A stretch of DNA of 64,000 nucleotides, taken from contig NC_061790.1 of assembly GCF_022458985.1 (NCBI RefSeq), positions 43,501 to 107,500 of the forward strand. The letters are read 5' to 3'. The first letter of the stretch is position 1, and the number at the start of each line of letters is the position of its first letter. Made by a program: the position numbers and the translations under genes. The stretch comes from Mugil cephalus (taxonomy: Eukaryota > Chordata > Actinopteri > Mugiliformes > Mugilidae). Below, piece by piece: positions 1 through 13,500 of this stretch. The notes under the pieces were generated by a model, which was given only the letters and a program-made list of their open reading frames with translations, searched no databases and was not told the DNA's origin.

Positions 1-893
1 CCAGTCTAGACCTATAGAATGAGGGGACGTCCCCCAGTCTAGACCTATAGAATGAGGGGACGTCCCCCAGTCTAGACCTATAGAATGAGGGGACGTCCCC
101 CAGTCTACACCTATAGAATGAGGGGACGTCCCCCAGTCTAGACCTATAGAATGAGGGGATGTCCTCCAGTCTAGACCTGTAGAATGATGGGACGTCCCCC
201 AGTCTAGACCTGTAGAATGATGGGACGTCCCCCAGTCTACACCTATAGAATGAGGGGACGTCCCCCAGTCTAGACCTGTAGAATGAGGGGACTTCCCCCA
301 GTCTAGACCTGTAGAATGATGGGACGTCCCCCAGTCTACACCTATAGAATGAGGGGACGTCCCCAGACTAGACCTGTAGAATGATGGGAAGCTATAGGTC
401 TAGACCTATAGAATGAGGGGACGTCCCCCAGTCTAGACCTACAGAATGATGGGACGTCCCCCAGCAGTCTAGACCTATAGAATGATGGGACGTCCCCCAG
501 ACTAGACCTATAGAATGATGGGACGTCCCCCAGTCTAGACCTATAGAATGAGGGGACGTCCCCCAGACTAGACCTGTAGAATGATGGGAAGCTATAGGTC
601 TAGACCTATAGAATGAGGGGACGTCCCCCAGTCTAGACCTACAGAATGATGGGACGTCCCCCAGCAGTCTAGACCCATAGAATGATGGGACGTCCCCCAG
701 ACTAGACCTATAGAATGATGGGACGTCCCCCAGACTAGACCTATAGAATGATGGGACGTCCCCCAGACTAGACCTATAGAATGATGGGACGTCCCCCAGT
801 CTAGACCTATAGAATGAGGGGACGTCCCCCAGACTAGACCTGTAGAATGATGGGAAGCTATAGGTCTAGACTGGGGGACGTCCCATCATTCTA
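1..893. repeat. 33-bp minisatellite with a higher-order period and an inverted end
   Basis: About 26 tandem copies of a 33-bp unit containing CTAGACCTATAGAATGAGG and GACGTCCCCCAG run from the window edge to about 880. Variants (ATAGAATGAGG/GTAGAATGATG) and a junction GGGAAGCTATAGGTC at about 387 and 587 recur with a 200-bp spacing, so a block of about six units was itself duplicated. A third junction copy lies at about 853. The array ends at about 862-893 with one unit in inverted orientation, able to pair with the preceding units. The left end lies outside the window. Confidence 0.95.
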
Positions 894-899
894 GAGCAT

Positions 900-1470
900 C
901 ATCACCTGATCAGATTTCAGTAGAACTGGAGCCAAACAAAGTCCATCCAGAGACACTAGATGATCAGAGAGTGAAGCGCTGAGGATTTAGAGACAAAGAC
1001 AAGGACGTCTGTTTGAGTCTGGACGGAGACAGTACCAGCTCATCCTTTATGTCTTCAAGGGGTTTAACCAGCTAATAGATAGATATAGCTGGGTGTCATC
1101 TGCCAGATGGATGTTGACATGTCCTGAGTATTGGTTCTAGTACAGAACCCTGAGGAACTCTATGAATAACTTTAGTATCAGGAGAAGATGGATTCAAACC
1201 AGTCTAATAGGTTCCTTTAATTAATCTTGATCACACTTTTAAGTCTTTATAGTAAAATATTGTGATGAATAGAGTCAAATGCAGCACTAAGATCTGAAGG
1301 GACAAGGACAGAGACAAGTCCACCGTCTGAAGCCATGAGGAGATCGTTGGTATCTTTAACCAACTCTAAAACCTGAAACTTTTCAAACAAACCAGTCATT
1401 TATAAAGGGTGACACAACCGATCAGCAACAACCTTTCGTAGAGTTTTAGAAACAAAACAGAGACTATAAC
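900..1470 (-). mobile_element. Decayed L2-type LINE fragment
   Basis: The stretch matches, with many substitutions and small gaps, the reverse-transcriptase-coding segments of the better L2 copies at 15.6-15.9 kb and 21.6-22.0 kb. Examples are the blocks around CCCTGAGGAACTC, CAAATGCAGCACTAAGATCT and GAAGCCATGAGGAGATCG. The coding direction is minus and no open frame survives. The 900-1110 portion (around TTTAACCAGCTAATAGATAG) is a separate piece of the same kind of element and recurs at 58.07-58.17 kb. 1470-2540 has no recognised gene; it holds a hairpin at about 2026-2077. Confidence 0.7.
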
Positions 1471-2025
1471 GTTCACAAAGTGCTCACCTGTCTTATAAAT
1501 GAGACTTTCCATCTGAGTGTTTCATCCGAGTGGTTTGCTGTGTTGGTCTGTCTGTAATGGCATCTGCACATGACACTGTGTGTCTATCCGTGGTGGTGGG
1601 GTTACTCCCGGGTGTTTTATTTTAAGACCTGCTGACTCTAATTTTATAGGTGCAATTACATGAACCTGCAGCACAACAGCTGAGTTACCTGAATCCTGTT
1701 ATTCTCAGACTCGGAAACGCACAAAACGAGCTGCTTCTTAACTGGATTCAAACCTTATTAATCTCAAGTCTTCCAGGCTTAATCCCGCTCATTTCTGTCA
1801 TGTTAACTCTTATGTTCGATAAGTCCATCAGTAGCTTGTCTGATATTAAACGTAGATGCTTTGAGCATTGAGCTTTGGTTTTAGTGTTAAAATGATTATA
1901 AAGTTTAGTTTGTTTTGATGGTAAGGTCAGGAGCTTGAGTAGGCATTATTATTGGATGTCCCCACAAAGATAGTCATACCAACATGTGTTTGTCTGTGTG
2001 TGCATGTTATTTTTAGGAACAGCTG

Positions 2026-2077
2026 CTGTAAGTCAGCTTTGACTTGAAGTGACCTTCAAGTCAAAGCTGACTTGCAG
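2026..2077. repeat. Near-perfect inverted repeat (hairpin)
   Basis: Two perfectly complementary 18-bp arms (2032-2049 and 2054-2071) are separated by a 4-base loop. Pairing extends about six more bases outward with one mismatch. No coding potential is seen. It could be the tip of a fold-back element or a chance inverted duplication. Confidence 0.85.
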
Positions 2078-2559
2078 TAACATGAAGTTTCAATGTTGAT
2101 CTGAAACAACCTGCAGATACATCAGTGTAACCAGATTAACACCTTCAATCATATAAAACACAGTATCAACGCGGTTTAAAGACAGAAACGATTAATGAAC
2201 ATTGTTACCTCTGCTGTTGTGAAATGACCTGGTTAGAGTTAGGTTGGGTTTCAACCCTCAAACTGAACCAGGGACTGAAGTTTAACCTGAATCAGGACCA
2301 ATGAACACATATTCAGTCCTACCTGTGACTACCAGGACCACCAATCAGAGTTCTGACTTACTGTAGTTTCATGAGCAGCACAGTCGGCCAGGTCTGATAC
2401 TGGACCTCTGAAGACTGGCTGAAGATCAGCTAAAAGTGACTGACTTTGTGTCCCAGTCTAGTTTTAGGAGAGTTTAAATAAGTGCTTTATAGACAGGTGT
2501 GTTCATAGTCAGGTGTTTTACTAAAAAGAGTCCAGCATGAGCTGAGGTAGAGCCTGAGG

Positions 2560-2890
2560 CAGGTAAGGATATATTGCACGAGGAAAGTGGAGAGGAAGCT
2601 GGTGGTCTGAGCCGCTCCAGAGGATCCTCAGTGTGAGTCTACAAACTGGTCCCGGTCCTGTGGTTCCCAAGATTGGGCATCAATGATGAGTTATCAATGA
2701 CTACAGACCGTAGGCCTTTACGTTCACAGCATGAAGACACTGGAGAGGCTGTTTCTCGCCTCCTAAGACCACAGGAGGTACATGGACCCTGTGCAGTTCA
2801 CATACCAGGAACATGGAGTGGGTGATGTGGTCCTGCACCGGGTTCACTCACATTTGGATGTAGTGGGTCAGCCACCACTGGATACAGGTG
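2560..2890 (+). mobile_element. Decayed Rex1-type LINE fragment (RT region)
   Basis: Plus-strand reading gives broken peptides such as KTLERLF, MDPVQFTYQ and VGDVVLHRVHSHLD. These match the conserved reverse-transcriptase segment (KVLERLVL...DPLQFAYQP...GVDD) that is better preserved on the minus strand at 10.99-11.18 kb. Stops and small indels break the frame. Assignment to the fish Rex1/CR1-like clade is from memory. Confidence 0.6.
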
Positions 2891-3199
2891 TTTTACAGCC
2901 AGTTGTGTTCATACAGGTGCTCCGGTTACATCAGACCAAATCTCTAAAACTTTGTGAATGAGCCGTTTCCATGGGAACCGGTTTGGTTGCTGCACTGCGG
3001 CCATGAGCCCCCATCCTGGTCCTAGTCCGGCATCAGCCTTCTTGGGTTCTGGAGTCGCCTTCAAGCGTTTTGATGAAACGAAGATTGAGACTTAGCGGTA
3101 AAGAAAGGAGTCGGTTTGTTGGTGAGTGTGGGCCGAGCTGAGTGGGATTCTCTTCTATAACGTGGACCCGGTTATACATGAACACAGACGCATTTCAGC

Positions 3200-3766
3200 G
3201 CTGACACTTTAACGCAGCTCTACGTGACGTTCCCACCGGCTGGAGCCGTGAGAAGGCGGAGAAGGTCTGGGATTCATCGGTGGGTCCAGGTCCCGTGTCT
3301 TCTGGTTAAGACTCGATGTCTGAGCTGTGAGGACCGTCTGCGCCTTGGAAAGCGTCCGGGTGATGCGTCGCTGACAGCGGCAGCTCGAGGCTCCACTGTC
3401 CGCTCTCACTAACGGACCGGGATGTCAGCGATACTCCCCGAAAAACAGGAGATTTTATCAAAATAATCGCAGGTTGGAGGAGACTGTGTGAACCGAAAGG
3501 GCGCCTTGCCCGTGGTGACTTGTAGTTTATTATGTTTGGCGACTGTGGTAGTTAGCTCCGACTGCAAATGACCAAATGGTTGTTAAATTGCAATTATTTT
3601 GAACGGAGTCTGGCGTGACGTTCCTGCGGATAGATCGAACAGGGATCTCCTTGGAAACGCCCCCTCTCCCCACCCCCCACCCCCCCTCCAGGGATGTTGG
3701 TGCTGAGCATCTCTGCCTCCTCTTCTCTATCGACCAGGAGCAAACTGGGCCGTTCCCAGTGAGCTG
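3200..3766 (+). promoter_or_regulatory. Probable promoter and 5' UTR of PPP4R4
   Basis: The stretch just upstream of the first coding exon is richer in CpG and in GC than the LINE-derived DNA before it (for example CGTGACGTTCCC, GCGTCCGGGTG, GATGCGTCGCTGAC). No TATA box is evident. Short open frames on both strands here are not conserved-looking and are treated as non-coding. The transcription start cannot be placed from sequence alone. Confidence 0.4.
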
Positions 3767-3781
3767 ATGTTCCCAGGCAGG

Positions 3782-4555
3782 ATGGCCCTGAGCCCGGCCA
3801 GCCTGCTCTGTGCCCCCCCGGAGGAGCTCCAGGAACTCGCCTTCATCGAGAGGCCGATCCGCAGGAGCCTGAAGGTAGGAGCTGTTCACACATGGAGGAG
3901 GAGGAGGAGGAGGAGGAGGAGGAGGAGGAGGAGGAGGAGATGTGTTGAGCACATGTGTGGGACATGTGATGATGATGAAGATGGTGGTGATGATGGTGAT
4001 GATGGTGGTGATGGTGGTGATGATGATGGTGATAGTGGGGTGAGTCAGTGGGAGGAAGATCAGCCTCTCTGCAGGAAGCTGAGGGGAGACCCACCATCTG
4101 CGCAGCATGACGCAGATTGTCCTCCTATCTGTCTGCCCAGAGGAGGACAGACAGGAGGACAAATGTCTTCCTCATGAGCTGAGAGACTCGTGATCATCAG
4201 TCACCTCAAGAGAAAACTAATACATGATCAATAAACTGCCAGGAGTCTTCGAAAGGATCAACGTTACACATTATTCATCTGTTTTTCTTTGTCAGCGTGT
4301 TCAGTTCAGTTTCACTTAATGTCTTTTCAGCTGAATTAGTGTCAATAACAACACACATTGTCCAAAAAAATGAATCAGAGCAGGACTAAGACAACTGGAA
4401 GAAACCTGGTGCAGAACCAGAACCAGAACCAGAACCAACTCATATGGAGACCAAGTAGAGACAGAAGAGAGAAGGACAGCCAGAGGAGGAACGAAATAAA
4501 TGAGATAAATGAGAGAGAATATGTCATTATTTAATGTTTTCTTAGTCCTCTGCTA

Positions 4556-4590
<35 letters not shown>

Positions 4591-7500
4591 CAAGCAGAAG
4601 AAGAATAGCAACAACACTAGGGCGGCACAGCGGCCCCATGGTCAGCACTGATGCCTCCCAGTGAGAAGTGGGTTCGGGTTCGGGTTCGCTGAGATAAGCT
4701 CCAGCAAACCCAACAATCCTACTGAGGATTAATTGGTATGGAAGATGAGATAAGATGATAACAACAACAGTAATATTTAAAGAACTTTGAATCCCTCTTC
4801 TTAGCCTGATGTCCTCAACAAGTGTGTTCCACAAAATCACCCCAACAAACGGAGATAGAGCAAACATACAACAATGTTTAAAGTTTGCGTTCCCTCTGAG
4901 ATTATAACCCTCCTCAATAACCGCCCAATAACTGATCTATGATCTTTAACTGATCTTAAACTAACCAATAACCGATCCATGATTGATCAATAACTGATCT
5001 ATGACCGATAACTGATCTATAACTGATCTATAACTGATCTATGATCAATAACTGATCTATAACTGATCAATAACTGATCTATAACTGATATATGATCTAT
5101 AGCTGATATGTGACCAATAACTGATCAATAACTGATCAATAACTGATCTATAACTGATCTATGATCGATAACTGATCAATAACTGATCTATAACTGATCA
5201 ATAACTGATCTATAACTGATATATGATCGATAACTGATATGTGACCAATAACTGATCCATGATTGATCAATAACTGATAACTGATCTATAACTGATCTAT
5301 AACTGATCAATAACTGATATATGATCAATAACTGATATATGATCGATAACTGATCTATGATCAATAACTGATCTATGACTGATCTGTAACTGATCAATAT
5401 TCAATGAATGCTCAATAATGAAACTGAAACAGACTGATTCCCCTGTACTTGTGATGATGATGATGAAGATGATGAAGATGAAGGTGATGATTTCATCCAG
5501 GTAAATAATCAGTGTTTCCTGTCAGACTCCAGAGGAGATCGATCAGCTGACTGTGGATGAAGACCTGAATGACATTGAGAGGGCGGTTTACCTGCTCAGG
5601 TGAGATCAGACCCTATTTAATCCAGGTGAGATTCTGAGTCTGCAAGAACCTCTTCTAGTCTTCTAGAGGCCAACCAGTAGCTCTTCCTAGCCTCCCAGCT
5701 AACAGTAGCTCTACCTAGCCTCCCAGCTAACAGTAGCTCTTTCTAGCCTCCCAGCTAACAGTAGCTCTTTCTAGCCTCCCAGCTAACAGTAGCTCTTCCT
5801 AGCCTCCCAGCTAACAGTAGCTCTTCCTAGCCTCCCAGCTAACAGTAGCTCTACCTAGCCTCCCAGCTAACAGTAGCTCTTTCTAGCCTCCCAGCTAACA
5901 GTAGCTCTTCCTAGCCTCCCAGCTAACAGTAGCTCTACCTAGCCTCCCAGCTAACAGTAGCTCTTTCTAGCCTCCCAGCTAACAGTAGCTCTTCCTAGCC
6001 TCCTAGCCTCCCAGCTAACAGTAGCTCTTCCTAGCCTCCTAGCCTCCCAGCTAACAGTAGCTCTTCCTAGCCTCCCAGCTAACAGTAGCTCTTTCGAGCC
6101 TCCCAGCTAACAGTAGCTCTTCCTAGCCTCCCAGCTAACAGTAGCTCTACCTAGCCTCCCAGCTAACAGTAGCTCTTTCTAGCCTCCCAGCTAACAGTAG
6201 CTCTTCCTAGCCTCCTAGCCTCCCAGCTAACAGTAGCTCTTCCTAGCCTCCTAGCCTCCCAGCTAACAGTAGCTCTTCCTAGCCTCCCAGCTAACAGTAG
6301 CTCTTTCGAGCCTCCCAGCTAACAGTAGCTCTTCCTAGCCTCCCAGCTAACAGTAGCTCTTCCTAGCCTCCTAGCCTCCCAGCTAACAGTAGCTCTTTCT
6401 AGCCTCCCAGCTAACAGTAGCTATTTCAAGCCTCCCAGCTAACAGTAACTCTTCCTAGCCTCCTAGCCTCCCAGCTAACAGTAGCTCTTTTGAGCCTCCT
6501 AGCCTCCCAGCTAACAGTAGCTCTTTCGAGCCTCCCAGCTAGGAGTGGTTCTTTCCAGAGCCGTATATTAGAGAGAGTCTGTCCAACTCAAATCATGGGC
6601 GCCATGTTTGCTACATCAGAGGTTAGATTCTGCAGTGTAACCCTGCTGTAAAATGCTTTGTAGCCCAATCACCTCATCAGTCATGGAGCTGTGTTTACCT
6701 CTGTGTCCATCCATCACCATTAATAGATTCAAATTATTCAGAAAAATTAGAAATACTCAGAAATAGTGAAAATTAAACTAGTCATTAGCACGCTAGCCAT
6801 AATAACTTAGTAGTAGCTGAGGTAAAGTTATGTGTCAATTAAATGTGTCTATATGGACATAAATTACATGAAAACATGGGTTTCACAGTATATGTGATGC
6901 TAGCTGCTGTTTTTCTAAGCCTTTAGTCTAGATAGCTAGCTAGCTTCCTTCTGAGATCAAGGTTCACATTAATGATGGTGTGACTTTATATTTTTTCTTA
7001 TATATTATATATTTTATATATATTTTTTTTTATTTTATTTTTCTATATAAAATCTTAATAAACGTCAAAGAAAGACATTGACATTTACCTCATCACATAA
7101 TAGAGAGAAACCAGCTGACGTCCAGTTCTTCCTTTTAATCTTCTGCTCCATAACTTTCTGTGTTTTTGTTCACTGGGGAAACGGTGGAGTTTCCTCCGTG
7201 TTTTCCTGATCCTGTGCTGGAGCCGTAGGCTGAGCACTGTGGCATATTTTACCTTTTAATACAACTTTATCTCTGTTATTGCCACTTGTTTCTCTGGTTC
7301 TACCCGGCTGGTCTGCAGCAGATGGTTCCTCCATATGAGCTGGTTCTGCTTAAGGTTTCTTCCTGTTAAAAGGGAGTTTTTCCTTCATGCTGCTCTGGAG
7401 GTTTCAGGTCAGTTTTTGTAAACAGTCTTGAGATAATTTGTATTGTTATTGGTTCTATATGAATAAAATTGAATTGAACTGAACTTCTGTGTGGGTGAAT

Positions 7501-10500
7501 ATTGGTTAGGTGTATGGCGCCCATGAAACACATGACCAGCTCAGAACAACTCAGCATAGAGGGATAGCTCAGACGCTCCATTCCCTAGTTGGACAGACTC
7601 TCTAACATATGGCTCTGGTTCTTCCTAGCTTCCTGGCCTCCCAGGTAACAGTAGCTCTTTGTAGTTTCTAGCGTTCAGTCCATCTCTGCGACCCAGTAAA
7701 TTCTACGCTAATTAAACTCTGTAGCTAATCAGCATGCTGGTCCCGGAGGATCTAAACTAGTTCACTGAACTTATTCACAATTACCCAGACAAATGACTGT
7801 GGATCTAAACCCAGAAAGTCTCTGGAGGATTCACTTTCAAGTACTCTGTTCTTACTTCAGAACTCTTGTCCCCTCTGTCTCCATCTGTCTCTTCCACGTC
7901 TCTGTCCCTGCTGTCCTTTCTTGTCCTCATGTCTTTCTCCAGTGTGGGTCAGGAGGTCCAGAGAGCCAGCGTCATCAGTAACCTGCCCAGCCTGGTACGC
8001 CAGAATCCAGCAGAGACGTTCCGACGTGTCGTTCCAAAAGTTCGGGTATGTTGGATGAGACTGCAGTCGCTCCAGGAAGAATCTGATTTGTTTCTCCTGT
8101 AACTTGTCTCTCTGTGTGACCCAGGAGGTTCTGAATGGAGCTGGAGCTGAAATCCAGTTGGCAGCAGCAACGTCGTTTTTAACCATTCTGCAAGATGACA
8201 TCATTCTTATCCACACCCACACCTACTCCATCCTGAAGACCATCCTGCTGCACCTGAACCACAGAGACACAGGTAAACTCACCTGAACCACAGAGACACA
8301 GGTAAACTCACCTGAACTATAGAGACACAGGTAAACTCACCTGAACCACGGAGACACAGGTAAACTCACCTGAACCACAGAGACACAGGTAAACTCACCT
8401 GAACTATAGAGACACAGGTAAACTCACCTGAACCACGGAGACACAGGTAAACTCACCTGAACCACAGAGACACAGGTAAACTCACCTGAACTATAGAGAC
8501 ACAGGTAAACTCACCTGAACCACAGAGACACAGGTAAACTCACCTGAACCACAGAGACACAGGTAAACTCACCTGAACCAAAGAGACACAGGTAAACTCA
8601 CCTGAACCACAGAGACACAGGTAAACTCACCTGAACCATAGAGACACAGGTAAACTCACCTGAACCACAGAGACACAGGTAAACTCACCTGAACCATAGA
8701 GATCGTCACTTGAACTGAGGTGATGCTGAGGTTGCCATGTTTGTTGCTGATGTTGTCCATGTGTATTTCCGTGTTGACAGTGGTGAGCAACGCCTGGTTG
8801 GAGACTCTGCTTTCAGCCATCAATGCGCTGCCAAAGGAGACAATTAGACAGGAGGTCAGTTGTTACGTTACAGGATGTTGGATCCAACTCTTTATTATTG
8901 ATGATCAGTCAGGAAGTTAAATGTGAAGAACATGATCAATGATCTTTAAATGACTCATACATTTCATGTTTGTCTATTCTGTCTCTTCTGCTACTTGTCT
9001 CTGTCCATAGGTCCTGAATCCTCTCCTGTATCAGTCCCAGATGTCTCATTCTCTTCAGACTCGTTTGGCTAGCTGTCGCATCTTAGGAAAAGTTGCCTGC
9101 AAGTTTGATTCTCACATGTGTGTAGCATTGTGTACTCTGTACTTCAGTATTACATTAACACAATCTGTACACTGTAGTTCTGTAGAAACAAATGAACACA
9201 ATGACATTTGAGACATGAAGCTCTCAGCAGAACTTGCCGTTGATGCTTTTAAGGCGTTATCTCACTTTCTCTGACGCTGTGTTTCATCAGAGTGAAGAAG
9301 GAGCTGCTGCCGTTGGTTCGATCTTTATGTCAGGACCTGGAGTTTGAGGTTCGAGTCTGTATGTGCCGTCAACTGGAGAACGTTGCTAGAGCCACGGGGT
9401 ACCTGCCACCAAACACGGATTAGAACCCAACACCAAGTACCAAGCACACCCAACCACGACCACACAAACACCACCCAAACTCAAACTAAACACCACCCAA
9501 ACACTGACCAGACACAGCAAAGGTAAAACCTCTCTCTAACCAAACGATGACGGGTAACTATGATGAGACAAGGAGTATTGTTTGTCCATCAGGGTGGAAG
9601 ACATGAGGACAGAGCTTCTCCCTGAACTGGTGGAACTCGCCGGAGATGAGGAGAGCAGCGTCCGTCTCGCTGCTTTTGACACCATGATCAACCTGATGGA
9701 GATAATGGACAGTGGTGAGTCTTTGGATTAGTCTCAGACTGAGACAGACTTTAATGATCCACGGGGGAAATTACTTGGTTGTAGTAGCTTAGTTGCACCT
9801 AAAAACCTAGTTTAAAGCTCTGTCTTCCTCCTCAGACGAGCGACTCCACGTCGTGGTTCCTCTGGTGATGTCCGTGTGCGATGCCTCGTCGCAGGTAGAC
9901 GAAGCCATCATGGCGGCCTTGTCGTTCCAGTTCGGGAAGCTGTGCAGCGGCCTGGCAGGTATAATTCACATTCAGACTAGGAGTTGCACCAACCAGTCGA
10001 CTTTACTGCTGTATCATTACTCTTGAAACATCATGATGTGGGCTAGTCTCTGATTATTTGACAGTAACAACAGTAAGTGAGTTGAAATAAGTGAAAGGTG
10101 AAAGGTAGGAGGTGAAAGAAATGATGTCCAGAGTGTTATGTGTCACATACAGATGAGGAGTTAAACAGGCGCATGGACTGAGGCAGGACAGATTTCCTGT
10201 CGCGTTCTTTGTCTCTTGGAGAAGGAGCTCCGTTGTCTGTCTATCGTCTGGTGGAGAGGGAGGTCAGGATGATCCATGACTGGTATCAGTCTGTTAAGTG
10301 TCCTCCTCTCCCAGCCAATCACAGACCAGCCTTCCTGATCAGGTGATTCAGTATGTAGCTGTTCCTCCAGCAGAACACAGCAGAGAAAAGGGTTCTGGCC
10401 ACAACAGACTGGTAGAAGATCTCCAGCGTCTTACTGCACATGTTGAAGGATCTCAGCTTCCTCTCTGAGGTCTTCTAGGACACAGCTGTACTGTTGGTCC

Positions 10501-13500
10501 TCCAGTTCAGTCTGTTACTGATGCTCACTCCCAGGTATTTGTCCTCCTCCACCACCTCCACGTCCCTGCCCAGGATGCTGAGGGGCTGAGGATCTGTTCA
10601 TCAGTCACCATCTCGTTGGTCTTGTCTACGTTAAGCAGCAGGTGATTCCTTCCAGCCCACCCCAAAAATCTGTCCACAGTCCTTTATACTCCTCCCTCCT
10701 CCCTCCTCCCTCCTCCCTCCTCCTCCTTCTCCTCCTCCCTCCTCCCCACAACCTCAGAGTCATCAGGAAATGTCTGGATGTGACATGAGTCTGAGTTGTG
10801 CTGAAAGTCAGTGGTGTATGAGGTGAACAAGAACGGTCCCCTGTGGGGCCCCCACACCACTCACCACCACATCAGACAGGACATGACCCCCCCCCCAACA
10901 CCAACACCCATTGGTGTTCAGCTTCCCACCCAGCACCAAAGGCTGGATGGTGTTAGAGGCACTGGAGAAATCAAAAAAAGTGATTCTTACTGAGCCTCCA
11001 CCACCATCCAGGTGTGAGAGGTGTGAGTGAGCTGCAGCAGATAGATGACAAAATCATCCACCCCCAGACTCGGCTGGTAGGCAAACTGTAGGGGGTCTAT
11101 AAACAATCTCACCTGTGGCCTTAGGCGGGCCAGGACCAACCTCTCCAGCACCTTCATCACATGGGATGTAAAGGCCACTGGACAGAAATCACTGAGGCCG
11201 GAGGGAGACGACTTCCTGGGAACGGGAACAAGGCAGGATGTCTCCCAGAGAGGCGGTCCCTCTCCAGGCTCAGGTTCAGGTTGAAGAGACGTTGGAGAGC
11301 AGCAGACATCTGTCCTGCACAGGTCCTCAGTGTCCTAGGACTGATGCCATCAGGTCCTGCAGCCTTGCGTTGGTTCAGTCTCTCCAGCTGTCTGACATGT
11401 CAGTCCTGGAATACAACTAAAGTACTACTGACGCTATCGCTGCTCTGGACATCAGCCAGTTAACAACTTCACCAAGGGAGAGGAGGAGGCTGCACATCAA
11501 CTATTTGATAAAGTTAGAGCTTCAGCTTCAGAGAGTGACTTTGTTGCTGTGGTTATACAGCAGGTTCTGTTATTATTAGTGTCAGACTAATGGTGTTTAT
11601 GGTGACCTGGTCTACAGTCCACAGTAGTCTATGTTCAAGCTTCAATAAACTCTTAGTGGGAAGTCTCCTGAAGTCTATGTAGGGACGACATGGAGCTTTT
11701 ATGGCCTCGCTGCCTGCAGGACCAGACACAGGGCACAAATGGGGGGCACATGTAAACCTGTTATAACTCATCTTAGGAATGTGAATGGTTGCTATCTGGC
11801 AGGGAAGTAGCAGTACTGTGTCAACAAAGTCAGGGCCTTGCCCTCATCCACAGTAGGTCTAGAACCATACTTGATTTTTTGTTATGGATGCTCGGAGGGT
11901 CAACTCCCTTATTCAGTTTCACTGCTTGTGCCGAGTCCCATTATTTGGTCTTAGCGGGCTTCTCAGGGACCAGGTTATTTTGTTACTGGACTTCTATGTC
12001 AGGTGGATTTCAGATTTTCTGTTACTGTGCTTCAGGTTCCGTGTCAGATGAGCAGAAAGGTCGCTTACTGCAAAGGTTCAAGGTGCTTTGTGTTGCTGGA
12101 CTCCAGACTGAAGGAAATCAGACTGACGGCAACACAGAATCTACGCTGATCCGCTGCAACTGCTGCTACAACCTCCCGGTAGAAACCACAAACACAAAGA
12201 GTCTCTGTGTTACCCACCTCTGCAGTTGGTGAGGTCACTTCCTGTTCTCTCCATCCAGGCCATGGTAGTGTTTGCAGACCCTGCACACTTTCTGTCGGAG
12301 CTCTATTCTTCTTTCTCCAGTCTTTGTTGTGACCCAGAGGTCAGCGTCCGGCGAAGTGCTGCAGCCAGTTTCCACCAGGTTAGATCACCGCAACACGAAG
12401 GTCCTGCTACATTGACATTTGTTCACTCTGATTGGCTAAGTCCTCTAATGTCATTCAGTGGCCCTGCCTCTTCCTGTAGGTAGTGAAACTGCTCGGTTCA
12501 AATGTCCAGCTGGTCCACAAAGAGCTTCTGTCTCTGCTGCAGGATGATGCTCTGGAGGTGAGAGGTGCAAAGTGGACCAAACTGTCTTCATGTTCTGATG
12601 TATTTCTGTATGTTGTATATTTATTAGTGCAGCTTCATTACTGAGTGAATAAGGAGCACGGATGATCCAGAGTTACAGCAGATCAGGGTCTAGATACATC
12701 ACACATTTAGTGAACAGTCCGATTATTGAATGTTGGAGAAACGTTCAGGTCTAAACATCTGAAGCACTTTGCCAAGGACCAGGTGGTCCAGCAGGTGAGG
12801 ACCTTCTAACAGGACAGATACAAGGTGTTGATGCCTTAACAGTTCTGATACTGACCTTAAAGGACATATAACATTTGCTGCTGATGTTGAAGGAGCAGCA
12901 TTATGTTGGTCAGGAGATTTTTTTCTGGATCATTGGTGTATCACAAATATAGCAAATCACTTAATTCCAGCTGTTGTGCGGTTTGTTAGCTTAGTTTTTA
13001 TTGTTGCTGTTGAGGTTTTGGACGCACTGATGAATCACTTTGAAGAAATTCTTGAGACAGTCCTGTCCAGGGGAGAAAACCTGACACTGGACAACAAGGT
13101 GGGAAATTAAACATAATTTTTCTACTTCCTATGGTTTTCTTTGTGTGGTATCTGGTATTCAGACATCTTTCTCCTCTGTTCTCCTTTGGTTTTCCTCAGT
13201 TCCCAGAGTTGCTGTCGACGTTGCTACTTGCAGAACAGAAGGTCGGATGTTCTCTGCGTTGGCGGCTCCATGAGAAGCTGTTGCAGCGTTACAGCTGCCT
13301 GGCCAGACTGCTGCCGGGAGAACTCCTGCACCAGAGCTTCTCCCCTCGCATCTTCATCATCCTCACCACCAACGTCAGCACCACCAGACGAGCAGAGACA
13401 TACACAATCCCACAGGTGTGAACCAGGTGATAGACCGGTAACTCTGCTTGTTGTGGTTGCAGAAAGTGTTGCCGGTGCAGAAGGAAGCAGCTCGGACTTT

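Noticed and set aside
3530-4177. 210-codon minus-strand and 136-codon plus-strand frames near PPP4R4 exon 1
   Set aside because: Pro/His/Ser or Arg/Asp runs come from the GGA and GAT microsatellites; only the first 36 or so plus-strand codons are real exon 1.
7857-8222. 121-codon minus-strand frame
   Set aside because: Shadow of PPP4R4 exons 3 and 4, which match the family on the plus strand.
5655-8705. 28- and 29-bp regularly repeated blocks as CRISPR-like arrays
   Set aside because: Units are directly contiguous with no unique spacers, no cas genes exist, and the genome is eukaryotic.
11789-12232. 147-codon frame as a separate gene
   Set aside because: Its 3' half overlaps PPP4R4 exon 10 (12036-12178), which fits the PPP4R4 reading frame and splice phase; the rest is intron.
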